NCBI RefSeq assembly: GCF_039536205.1
Contig: NZ_BAAAYL010000001.1
Location: forward strand, 1,488,001 to 1,552,000
Length of the DNA stretch: 64,000 bases
Direction of reading: 5' to 3'
Source: Streptomyces sannanensis
GTDB lineage: Bacteria; Actinomycetota; Actinomycetes; Streptomycetales; Streptomycetaceae
Part shown: positions 17,913-26,270 of the stretch, in pieces
Position numbering within the stretch: the first letter of the stretch is position 1
How the letters are laid out: each line of letters opens with the position of its first letter
Notes under the pieces: model-generated
The model's database searches: none
What the model was told of the DNA's origin: nothing
What the model saw: only the letters and a program-made list of their open reading frames with translations
Made by a program: the position numbers and the translations under genes

Positions 17913-19010
17913 GTGAGCCACCCGCTTCTGGACCTGACCCCGCTGACCGCCACGCACTTCGCGGACATCGAGCGCCGGGTGGCCTCGCTGCTCCGCACCG
18001 AGCAGGACGTGGTCATCATGCAGGGCGAGGCGCTGCTCCCTCTGGAGGGCTGCATCAAGGGCGCGGCCCACCCCGGTTCGACCGCGCTGAACGTCGTCAC
18101 CGGGCCGTACGGGCAGACCTTCGGGAACTGGCTGCGGGACGCCGGGGCGAACGTGATCGACCTGGCGGTGCCCTTCCACACCGCGGTCACCGCCGCGCAG
18201 ATCGAGCAGGCGCTGGCGGAGCATCCCGGGATCGACTTCGTGTCGCTGGTGCACGCGGAGGCCGCGACCGGCAACACCAACCCGGTCGCGGAGATCGGTG
18301 AGGTGGTACGGGCCCATGGCGCCCTCTTCATGGTCGACGCCGTCGCCTCGGTGGGTGCCGAGCCGCTGCTGACCGACGAGTGGGGCGTGGACCTGTGCGT
18401 GATCGGCGCGCAGAAGGCGATGGGCGGCCCGGCGGGAGTGTCGGCGGTGTCGGTGAGCGGGCGCGCCTGGGAGCGGATGGCCGCCAACCCTGCGGCGCCG
18501 CGCCGCTCGTACCTCTCCCTGCTGGACTGGAAGGAGCGCTGGATCGACGGCGGCCGCCGGGCGCTGCTGCACGCCCCCGCGCAGCTGGAGATGCTGGCGC
18601 TCGAGGCATGCCTGGAGCGGATCGAGACGGAGACCCTGGACGCGGTGATCGCGCGGCACGCCTCGGCCGCCGCGGCCATGCGCGCGGGCGTGCTCGCGCT
18701 GGGCGGCGGGCCGGCCCCGTACGTCCACGAGGCGCGCGAGGCGGCGCCGGTGGCGACGACGCTGCGTGCGCCCGCTGGGGTGGACGCCTCCGAGCTGGTG
18801 GCGAAGGCGCTGGCCGTCGACCCGTCGGTGCCGCTGATCGCGGGCGGCGGGGCGCTGGCGTCCGAGATGATCCGGGTCAACCACTACGGCGTGGACGCGG
18901 CGCCGGGCGTGGTGGAGTCCTCGCTGGCGGCGCTGGGCGCGGCGCTGGGCGAGTACGGGCTGACGGCGGATGTGGAGGCCGCCCGCAAGGCGGCCTCCAC
19001 GGCCTGGTAG
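17913..19010 (+). CDS. Class V PLP-dependent aminotransferase
   Basis: 365 residues starting at GTG 17913 with AAGGAGAGAC in front. It is a fold type I, class V enzyme: HAEAATGNTNPV (114-125), MVDAVASVGAEP and the PLP-binding Lys at about 168 (VIGAQKAMGGPAG) are clear. It resembles alanine-glyoxylate/serine-glyoxylate and purine-catabolism aminotransferases, but the sequence does not fix the amino donor. Cytoplasmic. The gene is divergent from the amidohydrolase, and the pairing of an amidohydrolase with an alanine-glyoxylate-like aminotransferase could point to nitrogen-compound breakdown. That is inference from neighbourhood. Confidence 0.88.
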   Translation: MSHPLLDLTPLTATHFADIERRVASLLRTEQDVVIMQGEALLPLEGCIKGAAHPGSTALNVVTGPYGQTFGNWLRDAGANVIDLAVPFHTAVTAAQIEQALAEHPGIDFVSLVHAEAATGNTNPVAEIGEVVRAHGALFMVDAVASVGAEPLLTDEWGVDLCVIGAQKAMGGPAGVSAVSVSGRAWERMAANPAAPRRSYLSLLDWKERWIDGGRRALLHAPAQLEMLALEACLERIETETLDAVIARHASAAAAMRAGVLALGGGPAPYVHEAREAAPVATTLRAPAGVDASELVAKALAVDPSVPLIAGGGALASEMIRVNHYGVDAAPGVVESSLAALGAALGEYGLTADVEAARKAASTAW

Positions 19011-19174
19011 TCCCCGGGTCAGTGCCGGACCGTCCAGGACTGCTCGTCCGGGACGGTCGCGGCGATCGCCGGGTCGTGCACGGCGTCCGTGCGGAGCTGT
19101 TGGACTGCCAGAGCCCCCTGTCAGTGCCGCACAATGCCCTTGCGGATGTGAAACCGCAGGAAGAGGAACGCACC

Positions 19175-20536
19175 ATGGACGAACCGGCTGTCATCGGACA
19201 GCGCGTACAGCGCCTGCGTGCCGAACGGGGTCTGACGCAGCGGCAACTGGCCGAACCCGCGTACACGGCCGCGTACATCTCCACGCTGGAGTCCGGCAGG
19301 GTCCGCCCCTCCGAGACCGCCCTGCGCTTCCTGGCCGAGCGGCTCGGCACCACTTACGAAGAACTGACCACCGGCCGCTCCGCCCGGCTCGCCACCGAAC
19401 TGCGCCTCGCCCTCACCGACGCCCGCCGCCTGCTCGCCACCGGCACTCTCGGCGAAGCGGCCGCCCGCTACCGGGAACTGCTCACCGAGGCCGAGGAACT
19501 CGCCCTGGAACCCGAGCGGGCCGACGCGCTCACCGGGCTCGGCGAATGCGCCCTGGAGAGCGGTGAACTGGACGCCGCCCGCGAGCACTTCGAGTCGGCG
19601 GAACGCATCCTCACCTCGGCCGGCGAGCCGCTCCCCCGCCGGGTCCGCGCCCTGCGCGGCCGGGCCGTCGCGCACCTGCTCGCCGGTGAACTGCGTTACG
19701 CCTGTTACGTCCTGGAGACCGCCCTCGACGAACTGAACGCCCAGGGCCTGCACGACCCGGACGCCCTGCTGCTGCTCTACGCGTCCTCCATCGGCCCGTA
19801 CATGGACATGGGCGCGCACGCCCGGGCCGCCCAGGCCGCCGAACTCGCCCTGTCACTGGCCCCGCAGGTCTCCGACCCGGCCCTCGTCGCCGGAATGCAC
19901 CGCAGCGTGGCGCGCACCCTGCTCGCCGAGGGGCGGATCGCCGAGGCCGACGCCTCGCTCGCCAAGGCGCAGGACCTCTACCAGCAATTGCAGACCCGTA
20001 CCGAGCTGGCCCACTGCCACTGGATGCGCGGCTATGTGCAGGCCCAGAACGGCGACCTGGAGGCCGCCGAGCGCGAGCTGCGCACCGCCCGCGAGATGCT
20101 CGCCGCCCGCAGCGCCGCCCTGTACACCGCACAGGTCGAGGTCGAACTGGCCGATGTGCTGCGCCGACGGGGGAAGCGCGACGAGGCGGTGGCCCTGCTG
20201 TCCCGGCTGCTGGAGCTCGGTGCGGGCCTCGGCGACGGACGCGGCGCCGTCCACGCCGCGGGCGCCCGCCGGCTGCTGGGGCTGATCGCCGAGGAGGGGG
20301 GCGCGGACGAGCGCGCCGAGGAGCACTACGTGCTGGCGCTGGCCCTGCTGGAGCGCAGTGGGGCGGCGGGTGATCTGGCCGATCTGTGCCGGCTGCTGGG
20401 CGATCTGCTGCGGCGTACGGGCCGTACGGAGGCCGCGCTCGACGCGTACCGTACCGGCCTCGGCCATCGGGCGGCGCCGGGCACGACGACGCTCGGCCCG
20501 GCTCCCGCGGCGCCGCCGTTCCGCGGCGCCTGGTGA
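19175..20536 (+). CDS. XRE-family regulator with TPR repeats
   Basis: 453 residues from the ATG at 19175, with AGGAAGAGGAACG upstream. Residues 8-65 form an XRE helix-turn-helix (VQRLRAERGLTQRQLAE, YISTLESGRVRPSETALRFLA). The rest is all-helical with at least six TPR-like units, such as AAARYRELLTEAEELAL and EAVALLSRLLELG. This layout is that of actinobacterial regulators that sense peptides or partner proteins through the TPR part. It converges on the radical SAM gene with a four-base gap, which suggests but does not prove that it controls that unit. About 165 bp upstream are non-coding, apart from a short minus-strand frame ending SWTVRH that looks like a gene remnant. Confidence 0.9.
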   Translation: MDEPAVIGQRVQRLRAERGLTQRQLAEPAYTAAYISTLESGRVRPSETALRFLAERLGTTYEELTTGRSARLATELRLALTDARRLLATGTLGEAAARYRELLTEAEELALEPERADALTGLGECALESGELDAAREHFESAERILTSAGEPLPRRVRALRGRAVAHLLAGELRYACYVLETALDELNAQGLHDPDALLLLYASSIGPYMDMGAHARAAQAAELALSLAPQVSDPALVAGMHRSVARTLLAEGRIAEADASLAKAQDLYQQLQTRTELAHCHWMRGYVQAQNGDLEAAERELRTAREMLAARSAALYTAQVEVELADVLRRRGKRDEAVALLSRLLELGAGLGDGRGAVHAAGARRLLGLIAEEGGADERAEEHYVLALALLERSGAAGDLADLCRLLGDLLRRTGRTEAALDAYRTGLGHRAAPGTTTLGPAPAAPPFRGAW

Positions 20537-20540
20537 CGTG

Positions 20541-21536
20541 CTATCTGGGCGTGGTGGGGCTGCACACGTCGGGCGAGCAGTTCTGGGGCTGGCACGACTG
20601 GGAGCACAGCAGGGGCTCGCACGGGCAGGACAGGTCGGGGTTGCAGGACTGGGGGCATTCCCTGGCGCTGCTCTGCCACACCGTGTCGTGGATCTCCCGG
20701 CGGATCCGCGCCAGCTCGTCGCCGTTCACGATCTCGTCGAGGGTCTGGTGCAGGATGTCGCCGACCGGCCAGTTCCGTGCCATGACGCAAGGGAAGACCC
20801 GTCCGTCCGGTGCGACGGCGAGGCTGCCCTTCCAGCAGTGCCCGCACAGGCTGGAGAGGTTCGCCTCCTGCCCGAGGAGTTCCCGGCCCCGTCCGAACTG
20901 CCGTACCTCGGACGCCCGTACCTGTCCGTCGACACCGAGGTCCATCAGGTACCGCCGGGTGCGTTCCACGGCGTCTGCGTCCTCGTTCACCGCGATCACG
21001 CCCACTCGCGTGGGGACCTTGTGCTCGATGAGCCGCCGAAGGTTGGCGACGGTGCGCCGGTGACTGCCGCGGACGGTGGTGACGGCGTCGTGCGCGACGG
21101 GGTCGTCGGAGTAGACGGAGGTCGCGAAGTGCACTCCGTTCTCGACCGAGAACGCCAGGGTCTCGTCGTCGAGCCGGGTGAGATTGCTGAACACCTCGAC
21201 GAAGTCGAAGCCGCACTCCACGCTACAGCGCAGCAGGCGCCGGAAGTCCGGGTTGAGCTGGGGCTCTCCGCCGATCAGCTGGACGCGGCGGCAGCCCAGG
21301 TCGTAGGCCTGGCTCAGCACGGATTCGTAGTCCTCGGCGGTGAGGACGTCCTGGTCGCCGCTGAGCGGATGCGACTCGGTGTAGCAGTGGACGCACTGCA
21401 GATTGCAGCGGTTGGTCAGTTCGAGCCAGAGGAAGTTCAGGACTCCGTCGACGTCGTCGAGCGCCGGGGGCGTCCCCGGCTGTGTCTCCGTGGCGTGCAC
21501 GTGATGCCCTTCCGCCGCTGATGAGCTCAGTCCCAC
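20541..21536 (-). CDS. Radical SAM protein with Cys-rich C-terminal (SPASM-like) region
   Basis: 331 residues. The radical SAM cluster motif C-x3-C-x2-C is at Cys 44, 48 and 51 (NRCNLQCVHC). LIGGEPQLNPDF binds SAM, as GGEP motifs do in the family. From about 230 a CGHCWKGSLAVAPDGRVFPC stretch and, in the last 45 residues, ten more Cys (CPQSC, CPCEPLLC, CQPQNC) indicate auxiliary iron-sulphur clusters of the SPASM/twitch kind. Enzymes of this build usually modify peptides or proteins. The start overlaps the 78-residue gene upstream by ten bases, a strong hint that the two products work together. The substrate is unknown. No transporter or protease is beside it. Confidence 0.9.
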   Translation of the reverse strand: MGLSSSAAEGHHVHATETQPGTPPALDDVDGVLNFLWLELTNRCNLQCVHCYTESHPLSGDQDVLTAEDYESVLSQAYDLGCRRVQLIGGEPQLNPDFRRLLRCSVECGFDFVEVFSNLTRLDDETLAFSVENGVHFATSVYSDDPVAHDAVTTVRGSHRRTVANLRRLIEHKVPTRVGVIAVNEDADAVERTRRYLMDLGVDGQVRASEVRQFGRGRELLGQEANLSSLCGHCWKGSLAVAPDGRVFPCVMARNWPVGDILHQTLDEIVNGDELARIRREIHDTVWQSSARECPQSCNPDLSCPCEPLLCSQSCQPQNCSPDVCSPTTPR

Positions 21537-21763
21537 AGGGCCGTCCCCTCCTGATCCGGAATCGGCATCAGGAGCAGTTCGCCTCGCCAGTCAACCGGGG
21601 TCATGGTGAGGACCATCGAGAACGCGCGCCCGCCCCGGGCCTGGAACTCCCAGGCCTGGCCGATGGTGAACCACACATCGCCGTCAGGTGTCGTCCTCGC
21701 CCGGACGGCGAATTGCGGGGGGCCGGATATGTCCGGCGGAAGATCCTTGTCGTCCTGGGGCAC
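21527..21763 (-). CDS. 78-residue unknown protein coupled to radical SAM gene
   Basis: Starts at GTG 21763 and ends inside the radical SAM gene (ten-base overlap). The sequence begins MPQDDKDLPPDISG and has a conserved-looking centre with DVWFTIGQAWEF, a mixed beta pattern, and an acidic end (PIPDQEGTALWD). It has four Trp and no Cys, no signal peptide and no membrane span. I do not recognise a family. Given the overlap, it could be the enzyme's substrate, a leader-binding chaperone (an RRE-like role), or a small regulator. The length and lack of a Gly-Gly or other leader boundary make a plain RiPP precursor less likely than a partner protein. Confidence 0.7.
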   Translation of the reverse strand: MPQDDKDLPPDISGPPQFAVRARTTPDGDVWFTIGQAWEFQARGGRAFSMVLTMTPVDWRGELLLMPIPDQEGTALWD

Positions 21764-21829
21764 AGCTGCTCACCATCCTTGCCCTGCGGCGCCTGATTGC
21801 GGTCCCAGATTCGCATCATTCACATTGCA

Positions 21830-21853
21830 CCGATATCGGACTCGTCCGATCGG
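21830..21853. promoter_or_regulatory. Tandem palindromes upstream of the radical SAM unit
   Basis: CCGATATCGG at 21830-21839 is followed six bases later by CCGATCGG at 21846-21853. Both are perfect palindromes with the same half-site, about 70-90 bp upstream of the 78-residue gene. They may be the operator of the unit. The convergent XRE-TPR protein is a candidate ligand. A GC-rich stem (21873-21880 with 21901-21908) further upstream could end the aminotransferase transcript. Confidence 0.35.
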
Positions 21854-21994
21854 GGAGGACGCCGGGCCGGGCGGCGCCGGATACGGCCACCCCGGGCCGC
21901 CCGGCGCCTCCGCGCCCGGGGACTCAGCCGGCCAGGACCGGGTAGTGCACCGAGACGGCGGACCGGCCCGAGGCGAAGCAGGGCTGCTGAGGCC

Positions 21995-23053
21995 TCAGCC
22001 CGCCAGGACCTCCAGGACGCGGTCCACGTCGGCCGCGGTGTTGTAGAGGTGGAAGGACACCCGCAGGTTGCCCGCACGGGCCGCGGTGATGACGCCGGCC
22101 GCGGCCAGCTCGGGCTCGCGGTCCGCCAGGCCCGGCACCGAGACGCTCGTCGAGCCGGGCGCGGGCACCGGCCGGTGGCCGAGGGAGAGCAGGCCCTCCC
22201 GGTAGCGGTCGGCGAGCGCGGTGTTGTGGGCGTGAACGGCCTCGATGCCGATCTCCTCGAGCAGCGCGAGCGACTGCTCGGCCGCGTGGTACGCGTAGAA
22301 GGACACCGGCTCGTCGTAGCGGCGGGCGGATGCGGCGAAGACCTCGACCGGGCCGTAGGTGCTGTTCCACCTGTCCTCGGCGCCGACCCAGGTCCCGTGC
22401 AGCGGCGCCATGGTCTCCTGAGCCTCCTCTGAGACGGTCAGGAAGGACACGCCTCGCGGACACATCAGGTACTTGTAGCCCGCGGTCACCGTGAAGTCGT
22501 ACAGACCCGCGTCCATCGGCAGCCAGCCCGCCGACTGGCAGGCGTCGACGAGCGTACGGGCCCCGTGCGCGGCCGCCGCGGCCCGTACCGCCGCCAGGTC
22601 GGCCAGCCGGCCGTCCGCCGACTGCGCGGCGGAGGTGGCGACCAGCGCGGTGCCGGGCCGCACCGCCTCGGCCAGCTCCTCCAGCGGCGCGTACCGCACC
22701 TTGAGATCGCCGCGGACCGTGAACGGCGTGATCACCGAGCTGAACTCGCCCTCGGTGATGAGGACTTCGGCGCCCGGCGGCAGCGAGGAGGCGATCAGCG
22801 CGACATGCACGGCCACCGAGCCGCCGGTGGCCACCCGCCCTGCGTCCACTCCGACGAGCCGGGCGAAGGACGCGCGGGCCGCGTCCACCTTCTCGAAGCT
22901 GCCCGGCCCGCCACGCACCCCGGCGGCGTTCTCGTCGGCCAGCGCTTTCACGGCCTCGAGCGCCCGCCGGGGCAGCAGCCCCGCGGTCGAGGTGTTCAGG
23001 TACGTCGACTGCGGCGCGAACTCGTCGGCCGCCGGATTGCCCAAGTTCTCCAT
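21995..23053 (-). CDS. Class V aminotransferase (cysteine desulfurase-like fold)
   Basis: 352 residues. STYLNTSTAGLLPRRAL at the N-terminus and the PLP Lys at about 194 (AGYKYLMCPRG) place it with isopenicillin-N-epimerase/cysteine-desulfurase-like class V enzymes. TLVDACQSAGWLPMD has the cofactor-binding Asp, and NLRVSFHLYN the C-terminal Arg. No active-site Cys loop of a true cysteine desulfurase is evident. ATG start at 23053. It precedes the 78-residue/radical SAM pair on the same strand, but 231 bp with a possible stem-loop separate them, so shared transcription is uncertain. Reaction not predictable. Confidence 0.86.
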   Translation of the reverse strand: MENLGNPAADEFAPQSTYLNTSTAGLLPRRALEAVKALADENAAGVRGGPGSFEKVDAARASFARLVGVDAGRVATGGSVAVHVALIASSLPPGAEVLITEGEFSSVITPFTVRGDLKVRYAPLEELAEAVRPGTALVATSAAQSADGRLADLAAVRAAAAAHGARTLVDACQSAGWLPMDAGLYDFTVTAGYKYLMCPRGVSFLTVSEEAQETMAPLHGTWVGAEDRWNSTYGPVEVFAASARRYDEPVSFYAYHAAEQSLALLEEIGIEAVHAHNTALADRYREGLLSLGHRPVPAPGSTSVSVPGLADREPELAAAGVITAARAGNLRVSFHLYNTAADVDRVLEVLAG

Positions 23054-23123
23054 GAGATCACTCTGGATGCCGCGCCGATTCCCTGTCCATCACGAATTTC
23101 TGAGGTGAACTTCCAAGCAGTGC

Positions 23124-23843
23124 TTATGCGTTGCCGTCGGCCTGCGGAACGTCGCACGCCCCGTCCGGACCGCAGGCGTCCGCGTCGACGGCCACCGTGG
23201 TCAGCACCCGGCCCTGCCAGGCCTGCTCCAGCGCCTGGGTGAAGACCTCGGCGGGCTGGCCGCCCGAGATGCCGTAGCGGCGGTCGAAGACGAAGAACGG
23301 CACCGCGTTCGCGCCCAGCTCGGCGGCCTCGCGCTCGTCGGCGCGCACCTCGTCGGCGTAGGCGTCGTCGTCGGCCAGCACGGCGCGGGCCTCGTCCGCG
23401 TCGAGTCCCGCCTCGACGGCAAGCTCCACCAGCACCTCGGCGTCGAAGACGGACCGCTCCTCGGCGAAGTTGGCGCGGTAGGCGAGGTCGAGCAGCTGCT
23501 CCTGGCGGCCGCGGGCCTTCGCCAGGTGCAGCAGCCGGTGGATGTCGAAGGTGTTGCCGTGGTCACGTCCCTCGGTGCGGTAACCGAGGCCCTCGGCACG
23601 CGCGTTGGAGGCGACGTGCTCCTCCATGGCCCGCGCCTCGTCCAGCGTGCGCCCGTACTTCTGCGCGAGCATGTCGATCACCGGGGCGGTGTCGCCCTTG
23701 GCGCTGTTCGGGTCGAGTTCGAAGGAGCGGTGCACCACCTCGATCTCGTCGCGGTGGGCGAAGGCCGCCAGGCCCTTCTCGAAGCGGGCCTTGCCGATGT
23801 AGCACCACGGGCAGGCGATGTCGCTCCAGATCTCGACGCGCAT
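23124..23843 (-). CDS. DsbA-family oxidoreductase, FrnE-like
   Basis: 239 residues from the ATG at 23843, chosen because GGAGAAGAAGAC precedes it and the protein then begins directly with the thioredoxin strand (MRVEIWSDIACPWC). The CPWC redox motif is at residues 11-14. An all-helical insert follows, and GANAVPFFVFDRRYGISGGQ carries the cis-Pro typical of DsbA-like folds. There is no signal peptide, so it acts in the cytoplasm. It is of the FrnE/2-hydroxychromene-carboxylate-isomerase-like family seen in polyketide clusters and oxidative-stress responses. The C-terminus adds CGPDGAC, a second Cys pair beyond the family norm that may be redox-active or bind metal. Monocistronic. Confidence 0.9.
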   Translation of the reverse strand: MRVEIWSDIACPWCYIGKARFEKGLAAFAHRDEIEVVHRSFELDPNSAKGDTAPVIDMLAQKYGRTLDEARAMEEHVASNARAEGLGYRTEGRDHGNTFDIHRLLHLAKARGRQEQLLDLAYRANFAEERSVFDAEVLVELAVEAGLDADEARAVLADDDAYADEVRADEREAAELGANAVPFFVFDRRYGISGGQPAEVFTQALEQAWQGRVLTTVAVDADACGPDGACDVPQADGNA

Positions 23844-24001
23844 GTCTGTCTTCTTCTCCAGGGGTCGTACGGCGGGATCTCCGCCTTCGGGCGACAACGC
23901 GCCCCCGCGGTGGCGCATTCCCCGGGAAAAGGAACGGCCCCGGGCCGGAGCGCGGGGGGCCGTGCCGACCTGAGCTGGTCAGGACGCGGGAGACACCCCC
24001 A

Positions 24002-24021
24002 CCCCGGCCTGAAGGCCGGGG
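24002..24021 (-). terminator. Hairpin with TGAA/TTCA loop (terminator or IS-end relic)
   Basis: CCCCGGCC, loop TGAA, GGCCGGGG: a perfect 8-bp stem 32 bp after the GNAT stop on the minus strand. It can serve as that gene's terminator. The stem-loop plus the neighbouring GCATCC also resembles terminal hairpins of IS200/IS605 elements, like those of the complete element at 54399. Confidence 0.5.
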
Positions 24022-24053
24022 CATCCTCCGGTTCATCTGGTGACGCCCGTGAC

Positions 24054-24530
24054 TTACGCCCCCGGCGGATCCGGGACTGTCAGCCGCAGTGCGAGGTGGG
24101 TGCCCAGGCGCGGTATCCCGGGGTCGGGCCGCCAGCCGTGGCGGGCGTAGAAGGCCCGGGCGCGCACATTGTGCTCGTAGACGCCGAGCCGGGCGGTGCG
24201 CACGCCCGCGCGCTGCCAGGCGGTCACGCAGGCCGTGTGCAGCGCGGTGCCGACGCCGCGGCTCCAGTGGGCGGGGTGTACATGGAGCTGGGTCAGACTG
24301 GCCTGGCCTGCCCGCAGGCGGTACGAGGCGGCGCCGACGACCAGGCCGTCCAGCTCGGCACACAGGACGGCGCCCTCGGTGCGGTCGCGGTCGATGGCGC
24401 GGGCCCAGCCCTCGCAAGTACCGGCCGGCTCGGCCGCCTCCGGGACCCGGCGCCGGTAGTAGGTGGCGCGTGCCGCGGCATGCAGGGCGGCGATGGCGTC
24501 GAGGTCCCGGACGGTGGCGTGACGGATCAT
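24054..24530 (-). CDS. GNAT-family N-acetyltransferase
   Basis: 158 residues from the ATG at 24530 (MIRHATVRDLDAIAALH), which matches the usual GNAT N-terminus. A further ATG at 24578 is in frame, but its extra residues look non-domain. The acetyl-CoA binding motif A is LTQLHVHPAHWSRGVGTAL, followed by the C-terminal EHNVRARAFYARHGW (motif B). It transfers acetyl from acetyl-CoA to an amine that cannot be named. Cytoplasmic. It lies downstream of the aldehyde dehydrogenase gene but beyond a strong terminator, so it is probably separately transcribed. Confidence 0.85.
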   Translation of the reverse strand: MIRHATVRDLDAIAALHAAARATYYRRRVPEAAEPAGTCEGWARAIDRDRTEGAVLCAELDGLVVGAASYRLRAGQASLTQLHVHPAHWSRGVGTALHTACVTAWQRAGVRTARLGVYEHNVRARAFYARHGWRPDPGIPRLGTHLALRLTVPDPPGA

Positions 24531-24594
24531 CCTGCGAGCCTGCGGCAGGAGAAGAGGGCACTCAAGCATGTCCGGCATGTGCAGGACGGACGTG

Positions 24595-24624
24595 CCGGGC
24601 CACCCGGTGTCGCGGGTGGCCCGG
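24595..24624 (-). terminator. Terminator of the aldehyde dehydrogenase gene
   Basis: A perfect 12-bp stem (CCGGGCCACCCG at 24595-24606 with CGGGTGGCCCGG at 24613-24624) with a 6-nt loop, nine bases after the aldehyde dehydrogenase stop on the minus strand. Confidence 0.8.
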
Positions 24625-24632
24625 ATTCCGTG

Positions 24633-26162
24633 TCAGCGCTCCAGGCGGCCGTTGATGCGGCGCGGCAGGCCGAGGGGGTTGTCGTCGCGCAGCTCCGGGG
24701 GCAGGAGGGCGGCGGGCGTCGACTGGTAGGTGACGGGGCGGAGCCAGCGTTCGATCGCCGTGCCGCCCACCGAGGTGGAGGTGGAGGTGGTGGCCGGGTA
24801 GGGGCCGCCGTGGTGCTGGGCGGGGGCGACGGCAACGCCGGTGGGCCAGCCGCCGACGAGGACCCGGCCGGCCAGCCGGCTGAGCGCGGCGAGCAGTCCG
24901 GTCCCCCGGCCGTCGGCGCCCTCGGCCTCGGCGGTGGAGAGCTGGACGGTGGCGGTGAGGTTGCCGGGGAGGCGGGAGAGGACGGCGGTGATCTCCGAGT
25001 CCTCCTCGTAGCGGGCGACGACGGTGACCGGGCCGAAGCACTCCTCCAGCAGGAGGTCGTGCGGGCCTTCGGCGGCCAGCGGACGGGCCGGTACGGTCAG
25101 GAAGCCGGGCCGCACGGTGTGATCGCCGTCCGCGCCCGGGGCGACGGGAGCGTCCACGTCCGGCAGTGCGGCCCGCTCCGCGGTGCCGGCCACGAAGGCG
25201 TCACGCATGCGGTGGTCGAGCATGACACCGGCACCGGCGGCGGCGAGGGTCTCGGTCAGGGTCTTGACCAGGGTGTCACCGGCCGCCCCCGAGGGGACCA
25301 GGACGAAGCCCGGCTTGGTGCAGAACTGGCCGACGCCCAGCGTCATCGAGCCCGCGAGCCCGGCGCCCAGTTCCTCGGCGCGTTCGGCGGCGGCCGCTTC
25401 GGTGACCACGACCGGGTTGAGCGAGCCGAGTTCGCCGTGGAAGGGGATGGGTACGGGCCGGGCGGCCGCGGCGTCGTGGAGGGCGCGCCCGCCGCGTACC
25501 GAACCGGTGAAGCCGGCGGCGGCGACCAGCGGGTGCCGGATCAGTTCGACGCCCGCGTCGAAGCCGTGGACAAGGCGGACGACGTCCTCCGGCAGACCGG
25601 CCTGAGCAGCCGCGCGGCGCAGCAGTCCGGCACACAGCTCCGAGGTGGCCGGGTGCGCCGGGTGGGCCTTGATGACGACCGGGCAGCCCGCGGCGAGGGC
25701 GCTCGCGGTGTCCCCGCCGGGTACGGAGAAGGCGAGCGGGAAGTTGCTCGCGGCGTAGACGGCGACGACGCCGAGCGGCACCTTCCAGCGGCGCAGGTCG
25801 GGCCAGGGCGGGGTCTGCGCGGCGTCGGCGTGGTCGATGCGTACGTCGAGGAAGGAGCCCTCTTCGACGACGTCCGCGAAGGCCCGCAGCTGGCCGGTGG
25901 TACGGGCGAGTTCGCCGGTGAGCCGGACCGGGCCGAGGGCGGTCTCGGCGTCGGCGGCGGCCACGATCTCGTCGGCGGCCGCGTCCAGGAGGTCGGCCGC
26001 GGTGCGCAGCAGGGCGGTGCGTACGGCCCGGTCGGCGAGGGCGTCACAGGCGGCGTGCGCGGCCCGTACCGCCTCGTCCACGTCCCGGGCCGTGGCCTCC
26101 GCCGCGATCTCCTCGCGCGGCTTCCCGGTTCGGGGATCGACACTCCAGACTGGTGCTGCCAC
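24633..26162 (-). CDS. NADP-type aldehyde dehydrogenase (ketoglutarate semialdehyde-like)
   Basis: 509 residues from the GTG at 26162, selected because GGGAGGCGTCGCG precedes it. A longer open frame upstream crosses the divergent regulator gene. The ALDH fold is clear: catalytic Cys about 281 (GVGQFCTKPG) and Glu about 244 (FHGELGSLNP), with AASNFPLAFS and GFTGSVRGG for cofactor binding. The N-terminal region and the FHGELGSLNP form match 2,5-dioxovalerate (alpha-ketoglutarate semialdehyde) dehydrogenases used in sugar-acid, hydroxyproline or glucarate breakdown. The enzyme oxidises the semialdehyde to 2-oxoglutarate. It is divergent from an IclR regulator over a palindrome, so it is likely repressed until its inducer is present. 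Confidence 0.9.
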   Translation of the reverse strand: MAAPVWSVDPRTGKPREEIAAEATARDVDEAVRAAHAACDALADRAVRTALLRTAADLLDAAADEIVAAADAETALGPVRLTGELARTTGQLRAFADVVEEGSFLDVRIDHADAAQTPPWPDLRRWKVPLGVVAVYAASNFPLAFSVPGGDTASALAAGCPVVIKAHPAHPATSELCAGLLRRAAAQAGLPEDVVRLVHGFDAGVELIRHPLVAAAGFTGSVRGGRALHDAAAARPVPIPFHGELGSLNPVVVTEAAAAERAEELGAGLAGSMTLGVGQFCTKPGFVLVPSGAAGDTLVKTLTETLAAAGAGVMLDHRMRDAFVAGTAERAALPDVDAPVAPGADGDHTVRPGFLTVPARPLAAEGPHDLLLEECFGPVTVVARYEEDSEITAVLSRLPGNLTATVQLSTAEAEGADGRGTGLLAALSRLAGRVLVGGWPTGVAVAPAQHHGGPYPATTSTSTSVGGTAIERWLRPVTYQSTPAALLPPELRDDNPLGLPRRINGRLER

Positions 26163-26190
26163 CGCGACGCCTCCCAGCGACTGTGCAGAA

Positions 26191-26210
26191 TTGTTCAGTC
26201 TTCTGAACAA
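26191..26210. promoter_or_regulatory. Palindromic operator between ALDH and iclR-type genes
   Basis: TTGTTCAG TCTT CTGAACAA is a perfect 8-bp inverted repeat. It sits 28 bp upstream of the aldehyde dehydrogenase start and 60 bp before the regulator start. IclR proteins bind such short palindromes, so it is the probable operator for both genes. Confidence 0.75.
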
Positions 26211-26270
26211 GATTCCTGATCGTGAATATGCTGGCGACTCTATAAACGCGCGTTTGAAGGGGTCAAGGGC

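Noticed and set aside
19018..19115. A short minus-strand frame ending PDEQSWTVRH before the XRE-TPR gene
   Set aside because: It looks like the C-terminus of some lost gene, but a stop lies about 33 codons upstream and no family could be named.
23526..26219. An 897-codon plus-strand ORF over the FrnE, GNAT and aldehyde dehydrogenase genes
   Set aside because: It crosses three well-supported minus-strand genes, has low-complexity Gly/Ala/Val composition, and has no ribosome site.
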